DNA from: Raoultibacter timonensis
GTDB taxonomy: Bacteria; Actinomycetota; Coriobacteriia; Coriobacteriales; Eggerthellaceae
Assembly (NCBI RefSeq): GCF_900240215.1
Contig: NZ_LT964681.1
Span: 329,620-393,619, forward strand
Direction of reading: 5' to 3'
DNA: 64,000 nucleotides
Below the pieces are notes generated by a model. The model was given only the letters and a program-made list of their open reading frames with translations. It did not search any database and was not told where the DNA came from. This document shows positions 8,027 through 16,219 of this stretch, piece by piece (the stretch's first letter is position 1; every line of letters begins with the position of its first letter). The translations under genes were made by a program, and so were the position numbers.

Positions 8027-9157
8027 ATGGCTACTCTACTTAACAAACGCGCCACGCCAACGTTACACACCCGCAAGGCTTTCGCCTGCTTCGCTGCGTG
8101 CGTCCTCACGCTTGCGCTCGCAAGCACCGCCTCGCTCCCGCTTTCAGCCGCTGCCGATACGCCCTACATCGACGCCGAACCCGATGCGCTGCAGTTGAAG
8201 ATCGAACAAACGGCTACCGATTACAACGAAGCCGTCGCCAACCTCGAATCGGTCGAGCAGCAGATCGAAGAAACCCACGCCCGGATCGACGAGCTGACCG
8301 CATCGCTTCCGGATCAGCAGGAAAAAAGCGGTGATGCCCTGAAGGCGCTCTACAATCTGCAGCAAGAGGGCTACTCGCTTGTCGACATGCTGCTCAACGT
8401 AGGAACGCTCGAGGATTTCCTCACCACTTACGAGTACATCGACCGCATTTACACGAAGAACGTGAACGAGATCAACCAGCTCACGAAGATGCAGGAAGAG
8501 CTTGAAGCGACCGAGAAATCCCTCGAAGAAAAGCGGCAGCTCGCTGAAACCGAGAAAATCCGCGCCGAAGACGCGTTGAAGAGCGCGCAGGAAGCACGCG
8601 AGGAAGCTCAGAAGAAAGCAGCCGAAGCGGCTGCCGCCGAGCAGAAAGCGGCCGAAGAGGCCGCGAAGGCCGCCGAAGCCGAGCAGGAAAAAGCCGACGA
8701 AGCCGCGGAAAGCGAACCCGAGCAGCAGCCCGAATCATCCGGTTCCGAAGACCAAGGGTCCGAGCCCCCGAGCAGCAACGTCGATTGGTCGACCGACAAG
8801 CAGGCTTTCGTGAACGAATGGACACCCCGCATCGACGCCTATCTTGCAGGATCCCCCCTCGCGGGACAGGGTAAAACCTTCGCCGAAGCGGCATGGAACT
8901 ACGGTGTCGATCCCCGCTGGTCGCCCGCGATCTCGTTCACCGAGAGCTCCAAGGGCGCCAATTGCTTCGCCTCGCACAACGCCTGGGGCTGGGGCAGCGT
9001 AAGCTGGTCGAGCTGGGAAGAAGCCATCGACGCCCACGTGCGCGGTCTTGCACGCGGCTACGGCTACACGATCTCGGTCGAATCGGCCAAGAAGTACTGC
9101 CCGCCCAACTGGGAGCACTGGTACAACACCACACTCGCCCAGATGGAGATGATCTAG
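8027..9157 (+). CDS. Exported coiled-coil protein with a lysozyme-like C-terminal domain
   Basis: A 376-residue protein. A signal peptide covers about residues 1-44 (positively charged start, hydrophobic core CFAACVLTLALAS, AAA-D cleavage region). A long coiled coil (about 50-230) resembles the regulatory helices of PcsB/CwlO/RipA cell-wall hydrolases and includes an Ala/Glu/Lys-rich stretch. It is followed by an acidic Ser/Pro linker. The last 110 residues (TPRIDAYLAGSPLAGQG, then WNYGVDPRWSPAISFTESS) look like the lysozyme/glucosaminidase-like domain found in actinobacterial secreted hydrolases, with Glu of FTESS a candidate catalytic acid. A role in peptidoglycan cleavage is inferred. Its stop codon overlaps the convergent gene's stop in the shared CTAG. 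Confidence 0.75.
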   Translation: MATLLNKRATPTLHTRKAFACFAACVLTLALASTASLPLSAAADTPYIDAEPDALQLKIEQTATDYNEAVANLESVEQQIEETHARIDELTASLPDQQEKSGDALKALYNLQQEGYSLVDMLLNVGTLEDFLTTYEYIDRIYTKNVNEINQLTKMQEELEATEKSLEEKRQLAETEKIRAEDALKSAQEAREEAQKKAAEAAAAEQKAAEEAAKAAEAEQEKADEAAESEPEQQPESSGSEDQGSEPPSSNVDWSTDKQAFVNEWTPRIDAYLAGSPLAGQGKTFAEAAWNYGVDPRWSPAISFTESSKGANCFASHNAWGWGSVSWSSWEEAIDAHVRGLARGYGYTISVESAKKYCPPNWEHWYNTTLAQMEMI

Positions 9158-9777
9158 CGCCACAATCCCACGCGGTCCGCTTCGGTGATTTCGCGAATAG
9201 GCCGACAGGGATTGCCGTATGCGAGCGTGTTCGGCGCAATATCCTTAGTCACGACGCTTCCCGATCCGATCACCGCCCCGTCGCCGATCGTCACACCGGG
9301 GTTAATCGTCACGCTTGAGGCGATCCACACGTCATCGCCCACCGTAATTGGTTCGTGACGCTCGTATTGATGCGCTATTCCATCGTCGTCGATGATCGTC
9401 CTGCGCTCCTCGGCAAGCAAGGGGTGAAGCGGCGTCGCGAAGGTAACATTCGGCCCCACCCATACATCGCGCCCTAGCACAATGGGAGCGTCATCGAGAA
9501 ACACCGCGTTGAAGTTGACGAAGGTTCGATCGCCGATGAAAATGTTGTAGCCGAAACCGAACTGCAACCCGAGCGAAACCGTGACCCCCTTGCCGATAAA
9601 CCCGAACAGGGGTCTGAGCAGATCTACCCGCTGCTCAGTCGTAAGACCAGGTTCGCCGTTAAAGCGCAACGCCAACTCGCGGGCTCGCTCGATATCCCGG
9701 TCAAACGAGGTGGCGGCTATATCCACCCAGCATGCGGACGCTGCGTTGTCCGCACTTGGCAGTTCGTCGGTTGTCAT
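9154..9777 (-). CDS. Sugar O-acetyltransferase (maltose/galactoside acetyltransferase family)
   Basis: A 207-residue left-handed beta-helix acyltransferase of the Maa/LacA/NodL type, which transfers acetyl from acetyl-CoA to sugars. Hexapeptide repeats run from IGKGVTVS through VGPNVTFATP to TIGDGAVIGSGSVVTKDI, and YGNPCRPIREI is the typical end. The family's catalytic His is in TPLHPLL. The amino end has the helical Mac domain (RARELALRFN). The start at 9777 follows GAAGGAAG. Longer upstream frames overlap the next gene. It ends on the same four bases (CTAG) as the convergent gene. Confidence 0.88.
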   Translation of the reverse strand: MTTDELPSADNAASACWVDIAATSFDRDIERARELALRFNGEPGLTTEQRVDLLRPLFGFIGKGVTVSLGLQFGFGYNIFIGDRTFVNFNAVFLDDAPIVLGRDVWVGPNVTFATPLHPLLAEERRTIIDDDGIAHQYERHEPITVGDDVWIASSVTINPGVTIGDGAVIGSGSVVTKDIAPNTLAYGNPCRPIREITEADRVGLWR

Positions 9778-9812
9778 GACGCTCGCTTCCTTCTTAAACT
9801 CGTGCCGCATTC

Positions 9813-11411
9813 TTAAACTCGCGCTGCAACAGTCTTGCGCTTCCGAGGAATGAACGCAAGCCCTATCACCAATCCAGCGAACACGATCGCCGCCTGAACC
9901 TCGAAGCTCACGCCGAACCCGAACAGATCGATCCCCGTAGCCGTCTCGGCATTGCCCGTCATGACAGCGACGAGTATGGAGCTTCCGATCGCGCCGAATA
10001 TCTGCCTGAACGACGTCATGATAGCCGTGCCCTGCGCAAGATCGTCCGAAGGCAGAGCGGCGCACCCGTAGGCAGTCATCGGCATCATAAGGCACGCAAC
10101 GCCTACGATGCGGATGCCGTACGTCACCGTTACGACCCAAGCGGGGGCAGCGGCTCCGAACTTCACGAACACGAGCGTACCGACGATAAGGAGCGTGCAT
10201 CCAGCGGCGATCAGCGGGCGGGCTCCGTACTTGTCGAGCAACCTTCCGGTAACCGGGTTAAGGAAACCGAGCAGCATTGCGCCCGGCAAGATGGTAAGGC
10301 CCGATTCCATTGCAGTTTTCCCTTGAATGTCCTGCACAAACAAAGGCACCATGATGGCACCGACCATGAGCGCTATCTGCGTGACCACCACAAGCACCGT
10401 TGCAATGCCGAACTGCCTGTTCATGAGACATCGCAACTTGAGCAGCGGGTTCTCGATCTTGAACTGCCGACGTGCAAACACAATGAGGGCGACCGTTCCG
10501 ACGACCGAAGGAACATACGCTCGAATATCTCCCAGGCCGAGCGACTCGACTGCCGTCACACCGATCATGAAGCAAACAAACCCGACCGTATAGAGAACGG
10601 CTGAAAGCGTATCGAACCGCTCTCGCTCGTGCTCGGCCGCATCGGTAAGCACGAACGCCGATGCCACCGTGATAACGGCAACGATGGAGCCCAAGATGAT
10701 GAAGATGGATTTCCATCCCCAAAAATCAATCATGAAACCCGATACGGTGGGGCCGATAGCGGGCGCAAAGCCGATGATGAGGCCTACAAGCCCCATGGCG
10801 CGCCCGTACTGCTCCTTCGGATAAACCGACAAGGCAACAACCTGCACGAGCGGAAGAGCCACGCCCGCTCCCCCGGCCTGGAGAAGCCGCGCACCGAGAA
10901 GCAACCAATAGTTCGGTGCGAACAGGGCCGCCGCACAACCCACGATAAAACACGTCATGGCAGCCATGAACAAGTACTTGGTATTGAACTTGCTGATGAG
11001 CGCGGCGGTCATGGCCGATATCAAGCCGAGCGTGAAAATATAGGACGTGGTAAGCAATTGGCCGAGCGTCGCGTCAACTCCGAACTGATCCATGATGGTA
11101 GGCAGCGCCGCGATAAGCATGCTCTGCGATAGCGATGCGATAAACGTGCCCGTTATCATGACGGCAAGCACGACCATGCGCTTGCGCTTCGGTATGCCCG
11201 CTTCGATGGGGACGTCGGAGTCGGAACCCGAACCGGGGTTGGAGCCGGAGTTGCAGCCGGGGTCGGAATCGGAGCCGAGGTTGCGGGCGCCATCGCAGGC
11301 CGCACCGTCAACGACGGCATCAACTGATCCGGTATTGTGCTCGCGCTCGCCGAAAGGCTGGGGTATTTCGCTTTTTCGTTTCATTCCCCCATTATGAGTA
11401 CGAGCTTCCAT
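9813..11411 (-). CDS. MFS multidrug exporter, DHA2 (EmrB/QacA) family
   Basis: A proton-driven exporter of about 530 residues with about 14 membrane helices. It shows motif C-like GFAPAIGPTVSGFMID after helix 5 and the QAGGAGVALPLVQV segment of helix 4. Before the first helix is an unusual tail of about 60 residues rich in Ser, Asp, Gly and Pro, encoded by imperfect 6-bp repeats around 11208-11275. Start choice is uncertain: ATG at 11411 or ATG at 11384, neither with a strong Shine-Dalgarno. The substrate cannot be told from sequence. The O-acetyltransferase gene follows 35 bases later on the same strand. Confidence 0.85.
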   Translation of the reverse strand: MEARTHNGGMKRKSEIPQPFGEREHNTGSVDAVVDGAACDGARNLGSDSDPGCNSGSNPGSGSDSDVPIEAGIPKRKRMVVLAVMITGTFIASLSQSMLIAALPTIMDQFGVDATLGQLLTTSYIFTLGLISAMTAALISKFNTKYLFMAAMTCFIVGCAAALFAPNYWLLLGARLLQAGGAGVALPLVQVVALSVYPKEQYGRAMGLVGLIIGFAPAIGPTVSGFMIDFWGWKSIFIILGSIVAVITVASAFVLTDAAEHERERFDTLSAVLYTVGFVCFMIGVTAVESLGLGDIRAYVPSVVGTVALIVFARRQFKIENPLLKLRCLMNRQFGIATVLVVVTQIALMVGAIMVPLFVQDIQGKTAMESGLTILPGAMLLGFLNPVTGRLLDKYGARPLIAAGCTLLIVGTLVFVKFGAAAPAWVVTVTYGIRIVGVACLMMPMTAYGCAALPSDDLAQGTAIMTSFRQIFGAIGSSILVAVMTGNAETATGIDLFGFGVSFEVQAAIVFAGLVIGLAFIPRKRKTVAARV

Positions 11412-11630
11412 AGCCAACCGTTCGGTAAACCGCCTGTCATGAAACTGGCGCTTTGAGCGCAACGAAACGGCAATTGCCGTCATCCGCGTACCAGGCTGAG
11501 CGCAACAAGCAGCGGTGGTTGACCGGGCAGGCAGGGAAAGCCGACCGGCATACGCAAACGAAGAGGTCTTTGCGAAAGGCCTCCATGCTGGTTGGGGTTT
11601 ACGATGTTTTCTAAAAAAGACCTCGACGAT

Positions 11631-11770
11631 GGCAGAGATTTACGATCGTGATCCCGAAAAGCGGGTATATGAGCATATTTATCGCCGATAATTTTGTGCA
11701 GCCACACGAGAGAAGCAGGTCAAAAACGTTGCTTCTTACCTTCGGCGGATCAGAAACGTAAATCTCTGCC
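11631..11770. repeat. Intergenic inverted-repeat element (140 bp)
   Basis: GGCAGAGATTTACG at 11631-11644 is repeated in perfect inverted orientation at 11757-11770, extended one pair outward. The interior contains AAAAACGTTGCTT (11722-11734), close to the operator-like repeats at 47838-47910. It sits in the 650-base gap between the DHA2 and YgjP genes. The rest of that gap holds no gene I can support. Its outer sequence GATGGCAGA also opens the element at 29685. Confidence 0.7.
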
Positions 11771-12062
11771 AACTTCTGACGATTTCCGCAAACTCTGCTA
11801 TTGCCTTACCGCACCCGCGTGCAATGCTCGACGGCAACCCTGAGCGTGAGGCTCGGATCAAGTCGTAACTACGGTGATTCGGCAGGAGCAGGTGCTTCCA
11901 GGGCATCGCCGGCTGCACACGGTGCAGCGACCACCGAACCGGTTCCTGCGCCCGCCGGCTGAGCTGTCGGCACGCGCTTCGGGCGAGCCGCTGCGCAATC
12001 CGCGACGGTTTGCAAGACGGCAGCAACCGCAGCCCTATGCCGAGCCTCGCACTGCCGCCGCT

Positions 12063-12791
12063 CTACGAGCGCAGCTTCGCTCTCCGCTTTCGCCAATCGG
12101 GTAGAAACGTATCCATCAACGCCTTGAACCGCGGGCCGTGGCCCCGTTCGAGCAGATGGCAAAGCTCGTGTACCACCACGTACTCGAGGCACTCGGGCGG
12201 ATACTTGGCAAGCTGGATGTTGAGGCAGATACGCCCCGTCTTGGGGTTGCAGCTGCCCCATCTGCTCGTCATGTTCCGATAGACGATCTTCCCCGCACGC
12301 ACTCCCATCACCGGCTCCCACAAGGCTATGAGGCTCGGTGCTGCCGCTTCGACCGCCGCGCGCCATGCGGTGATCTCCTCGGGCGATGCGTTCTCGACCA
12401 GGCTCTGCGGCGATTCGGCCACCGCACGCTTCCTGGCTTCGATCCATCCGCGCTTCTCCCGCACGAACGCCGCGATCTGATGCTCTCCCACCCATGGCGG
12501 GGCCGATACCGCCACGGTACCGTCAGGCTTCACGCGGAGATTCACGTTCTTGATGCGCTTTATCGTAAGCGAGACCGCAATGCCATCGACTTCAAGCTCG
12601 CGAATCTCGATCTTGGCTCCCGCACCCTTGCACCCCGCGTGCGACCTCTTTCGCGAGTTCGACTTCGCAAGAGATCCCAGAGCTTCGCGTGATCCCTTCT
12701 GAGAGTCCGACCCCGCAGAGATTCCCGAATCTTCGCTCGAGGGCTTCGGCGAAGAGTCCGGCTGCCTCGAATCCTTCCGCTTACCCCACAC
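12063..12791 (-). CDS. YgjP/SprT-like zinc metallopeptidase (M48-related)
   Basis: A 242-residue protein of the YgjP family (PF01863). The zinc motif HELCH is in VVVHELCHLLERGHGPRF, preceded by the family hallmark RWGSCNPKTGRICLN. The amino-terminal 60 residues are Ser/Lys-rich and probably disordered. The start is GTG at 12791 with GGAGG six bases upstream, overlapping the MATE gene by 11 bases, so the two are coupled. The function of this family is poorly known; some members associate with restriction or repair loci. Past the stop, another frame stays coding-like for about 190 bases (see findings). Confidence 0.88.
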   Translation of the reverse strand: MWGKRKDSRQPDSSPKPSSEDSGISAGSDSQKGSREALGSLAKSNSRKRSHAGCKGAGAKIEIRELEVDGIAVSLTIKRIKNVNLRVKPDGTVAVSAPPWVGEHQIAAFVREKRGWIEARKRAVAESPQSLVENASPEEITAWRAAVEAAAPSLIALWEPVMGVRAGKIVYRNMTSRWGSCNPKTGRICLNIQLAKYPPECLEYVVVHELCHLLERGHGPRFKALMDTFLPDWRKRRAKLRS

Positions 12792-14118
12792 GCTTGGCCT
12801 CCATCGCCTTCGAAAGCCGCACGAGAAAGAACACCGTCAGGCAGGCCGTTGCCGCCTCCGCGGCGGGGAACGTGGTCCACACGCCTGTCATGCCGAACAG
12901 TGCCGCGAACGCGAAGACGAACGCGACGATGGCAACAAGGCCGCGGCCGATCGAGATGGCGAGGCCGCGGCCCGGCTGCTCGACCGCGCTGAAAAACGCC
13001 GCGGCCACGATGTTCACGCCCGCGAACAGGTATCCCACGAAGTAGATGCGCAACCCATCGGCGGCGAGCATCGTGAGGTGCGGGTCGTTGTCGCGGTTGA
13101 ATGCGTTTGCGAGCGGCTCGGCGAACAGCCATACCACCGCGATCAGGATGATCGAGATCGCAAGCGCCGTCACGACCGTATAGCGCAGCACCTTTTTGAG
13201 GTTCGCCGTGTTGCCCTGGGCGTAATTGTGCGACGCGAGGGGCTGAATGCCCTGGGCGGTGCCCACGAACAGCGCCGTCGCAACGAACGCGATGTTCGCC
13301 ACCACACCGTACGCGGCAACGCCGATATTGCCCTCGAACGAGAGGATGATGAGGTTGAAGATGAGCAGCACGACGCCGCCGCTTATCTCCACGATGAACG
13401 ACGAGATGCCGAGCGCCGCAAAGCTGCCCATCAGGCGCAGGTCGGGACGCGTTTTCACCGGCCTGAACGTATTGCGCCCTTTGATGAAGTGAATCGAAAG
13501 CACCGCCATGCTGAGAATCGGGGCGATGCCCGTGGCGAACGCCGCACCGAACATGCCCCATCCGAACACCATGATGAACAGATAGTCGAGCAGGATGTTC
13601 GCCAAACTTCCCAGGATCATACCGCCCATCGCAAGCCGGGGGCTTCCGTCGTTGCGCACGAACGGCAAAAGCACGTTGTTCACGAGGAAGAACGGCGCAA
13701 AGCTGAAGATGACCCGCAGGTACGTATCGGTGAGCCCCACCGTGTCGGCATCGGCGCCGAGTACGTAGGACAGGGGCGTTGCGAACAGGTTGACGGCAAC
13801 CAGGTACACCGCCGAAGCGAACAGCGCGAGCATCACCGCGTTCGTAAACGTGCGGTTCGCGGCGTCGGTGTTGCCCTGCGATTTGTACACCTGGAACTTC
13901 GTCGCGCCGCCGATGCCGAGCATCAAGCCCGTGGCCTGCATGATCGTCCAAATGACGATGGCAAAGTTAAGCGCGGCGAGACCGTTGGCGCCCACGCCGT
14001 TTGCAATGAAGAAGGTGTCGGCGAGAATGTAGGCCGACATGGCTATCATGCCGAGCACGTTCGGTGCAACGTAGCGTGCGAACTGCCTGCCTATCGGGCC
14101 TTCCAGAGAAGCGTCCAT
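12781..14118 (-). CDS. MATE family efflux transporter
   Basis: A 445-residue, 12-helix multidrug and toxin extrusion protein (NorM/DinF-like). Typical features are the amino start PIGRQFARYVAPNVLGM, GIGGATKFQVYKSQG in helix 2, and the pseudo-repeat in the second half (GTAQGIQPLASHNYAQG). It exports organic cations or drugs in exchange for Na+ or H+; the substrate is unknown. It starts 9 bases after rsmI and overlaps the next gene. The ribosome binding site is weak, so expression probably relies on coupling to rsmI. Confidence 0.9.
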   Translation of the reverse strand: MDASLEGPIGRQFARYVAPNVLGMIAMSAYILADTFFIANGVGANGLAALNFAIVIWTIMQATGLMLGIGGATKFQVYKSQGNTDAANRTFTNAVMLALFASAVYLVAVNLFATPLSYVLGADADTVGLTDTYLRVIFSFAPFFLVNNVLLPFVRNDGSPRLAMGGMILGSLANILLDYLFIMVFGWGMFGAAFATGIAPILSMAVLSIHFIKGRNTFRPVKTRPDLRLMGSFAALGISSFIVEISGGVVLLIFNLIILSFEGNIGVAAYGVVANIAFVATALFVGTAQGIQPLASHNYAQGNTANLKKVLRYTVVTALAISIILIAVVWLFAEPLANAFNRDNDPHLTMLAADGLRIYFVGYLFAGVNIVAAAFFSAVEQPGRGLAISIGRGLVAIVAFVFAFAALFGMTGVWTTFPAAEAATACLTVFFLVRLSKAMEAKRVG

Positions 14119-14127
14119 CGAACGCGC

Positions 14128-14982
14128 CTAGCCGATCGCAATCGCATAGGCTTCGTTGCGCGCAATACCGAACTCCGCCTGTATGGCTGCGGCGATATCC
14201 TTCTTCGAATGCCCGCCCTCAGCCTTGAGCTCGGCTGCACGGCTTCGGGCCGCCTCGAGGGCCTGCTGCGCATCGAGCGCACCCTCTTGTTCGGACGGAT
14301 TGCCGATGACCATGACGATTTCGCCTTTGATTGCACCCTCACGATCGCGCTCGGCGAACACGGAAGCCACTTTTCCCGCTCGGTCGCGCACCACTTCCTC
14401 GTGCAGTTTGGTCAGCTCGCGACACACCGCCACCTCGCGATTCGGATACACCTGCGCGATGGCGGCAAGCGCTGAGGCGAGCCTCTTCGGGCTTTCGTAG
14501 AACACGAGCGCCGCATCGAGGGGCTTGAGCTGTTCAAGCGCTTCCGCACGCTCGGACGCCTTGCGGGGGAAGAACCCGCCGAAGTAGAATCGGGGGCAGT
14601 CGATACCGCTTGCAACATAAGCGGTCGCAACGGCGGTTGGGCCCGGAAGCACCTCGACGGGCACACCGGCATCCTGTGCAGCGCGAACGAGCCGTAAGCC
14701 GGGGTCGGATACCCCGGGCATGCCCGCATCGCTGCAGTACACGACCACATACCCGCTCGCCACCTTCTCGACGATGCGATCGGCTTGGCTTGAAATCGCC
14801 TGTTCGTCAAGGCGCTCGAGGCGTTTGGAGATGCCGAAAGCCGCGAGCAGCTTGCCCGTTACGCGCGTGTCCTCCGCGCATACGGTATCGGCTTCGCGCA
14901 GCGCATCGAGAGCGCGCGCAGGCATATCACCGAGGTTTCCCAGCGGCGTCGGGCATATGACGAGCTTGCCGGTAGGCGGCAT
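14128..14982 (-). CDS. rsmI: 16S rRNA (cytidine(1402)-2'-O)-methyltransferase
   Basis: A 284-residue tetrapyrrole-methylase-fold enzyme that 2'-O-methylates C1402 of 16S rRNA. Family marks are LVICPTPLGNLGDMPARAL at the start, CAEDTR, YCSDAGMPGVSDPG (AdoMet site), GPTAVATAYVASG, and FYESPKRL with CRELTKLHEE. The start at 14982 follows AAGGAT and lies 8 bases after the small membrane-peptide gene. A longer frame runs upstream through that peptide in another frame and is not supported. Confidence 0.95.
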   Translation of the reverse strand: MPPTGKLVICPTPLGNLGDMPARALDALREADTVCAEDTRVTGKLLAAFGISKRLERLDEQAISSQADRIVEKVASGYVVVYCSDAGMPGVSDPGLRLVRAAQDAGVPVEVLPGPTAVATAYVASGIDCPRFYFGGFFPRKASERAEALEQLKPLDAALVFYESPKRLASALAAIAQVYPNREVAVCRELTKLHEEVVRDRAGKVASVFAERDREGAIKGEIVMVIGNPSEQEGALDAQQALEAARSRAAELKAEGGHSKKDIAAAIQAEFGIARNEAYAIAIG

Positions 14983-14990
14983 GGTTATCC

Positions 14991-15122
14991 TTACTTTTTG
15001 CGCCTCGAAAGCGCGAAGGCGATCACGAGAACGACGAGTGCTACAACGACAATCCCCCCGATGGCTGCGAACGGCACCACGGTATCGCCAAGGCACGCAG
15101 TCGTACATGTTTGCAATTCCAT
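14991..15122 (-). CDS. 43-residue single-pass membrane peptide
   Basis: A short gene with a textbook ribosome site (AAAGGAGG, six bases from the ATG at 15122). The product has an outward part with two Cys residues (MELQTCTTACLGDTVV), one hydrophobic helix (about residues 18-37) and a positively charged end SRRKK. The layout resembles a sortase-substrate tail but lacks LPXTG. It lies 8 bases before rsmI and probably shares its transcript. Function unknown. Confidence 0.7.
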   Translation of the reverse strand: MELQTCTTACLGDTVVPFAAIGGIVVVALVVLVIAFALSRRKK

Positions 15123-15280
15123 AGCCGCCTCCTTTCATCGGATGAGCATATCGTTGCACAAAATCCCGCCCTTTGCCACTGGAACCCTGCGCATCACCAC
15201 GCCTTCCATACGATAGAATGAACGATTGAGCACAGGCGACGACCTGTACGAGCGAGCAATCTAGCCTGATAGGAGCATTC

Positions 15281-16087
15281 ATGCATAGGGAATTCACCGA
15301 AACGGCCCACGACAACGTCCTTCTCTGCGGAAAAATCGACGCACCCGACGATCCATCGGCCGTCATCGTTATCGTTCACGGACTCTGCGAGCATTACGGA
15401 CGCTATGATTACCTCGTTGCAAAGCTCAACGCTGCCGGGTACGCCGTCGTGCGGTTCGACCACCGCGGCCACGGACGCTCCATGGGCAAGCTCGTCTACT
15501 TCAAAGACCGCGAACAGATCGTGAAGGACACCGATCTGTTTGTCGAGGCGGCAAGGCAGGCTTTCCCCGGTCTGCCGGTGTACATGATCGGGCATTCGAT
15601 GGGAGGATTCGGCGCTGCAAGCTACGGCACTGCGCATCCCGGCAAACTCGCAGGCTACGTGCTCTCAGGCGCATGGACGCGCGACCACAAGGGCCTTGCG
15701 AACGTCGATCCCTCGCTCGACAACGATACGTATCTGCCCAACGAACTCGGAGACGGCGTCTGCTCCGACCCCGCCGTAGTCAAGGCCTACCAGGAAGACA
15801 AGTTCGTCGCCAAGAAGATGTCGGTCGGCCTTATGCGCGCCGTGCACGACGGCCACGGATGGCTCAAGGAAAACGCCGCAGCGTTCGCCGACCCGGTCAT
15901 CCTGCTCCATGGCGGCAACGACGGCCTGGTCGATCCCAAGGACAGCCTCGACATGTTCGAGGAGGTATCGTCGACCGACAAATCGCTGCGCGTCTACGCG
16001 GGACTCTGCCACGAGATATTCAACGAATTCGATCGCGACATGGTGATTCGCGATGCGATCGAATGGCTCGACAAGCGGGCGAAGTAA
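15281..16087 (+). CDS. Alpha/beta hydrolase, monoacylglycerol-lipase-like
   Basis: A 268-residue serine hydrolase of the Hydrolase_4 (lysophospholipase/monoglyceride lipase) family. The nucleophile elbow is GHSMGG. The oxyanion region is VHGLCEHYGRY and FDHRGHGRS. The acid is probably in HGGNDGLVDP and the catalytic His in GLCHEIFNE. There is no signal peptide, so it is cytoplasmic and probably cleaves lipid or other esters. The start follows a GATAGGAG ribosome site, and an intrinsic terminator at 16163-16194 closes the gene. Confidence 0.9.
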   Translation: MHREFTETAHDNVLLCGKIDAPDDPSAVIVIVHGLCEHYGRYDYLVAKLNAAGYAVVRFDHRGHGRSMGKLVYFKDREQIVKDTDLFVEAARQAFPGLPVYMIGHSMGGFGAASYGTAHPGKLAGYVLSGAWTRDHKGLANVDPSLDNDTYLPNELGDGVCSDPAVVKAYQEDKFVAKKMSVGLMRAVHDGHGWLKENAAAFADPVILLHGGNDGLVDPKDSLDMFEEVSSTDKSLRVYAGLCHEIFNEFDRDMVIRDAIEWLDKRAK

Positions 16088-16162
16088 GGTTTCGCTATAA
16101 AACGACAGAGGTCAAGGGAAGAGCCCGCTGCCCGCGGAGCCGTAATCCGACAGCGCATTCTG

Positions 16163-16194
16163 AAGACCGGCCGCATTCCGCAGCCGGTCTTTTA
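16163..16194 (+). terminator. Terminator of the alpha/beta hydrolase gene
   Basis: The stem AGACCGGC / GCCGGTCT with an 11-base loop is followed by TTTT. It lies 75 bases past the stop and may also serve the convergent LuxR gene. Confidence 0.8.
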
Positions 16195-16219
16195 ATCGCA
16201 TGCAGACCGAGAACTCGAG

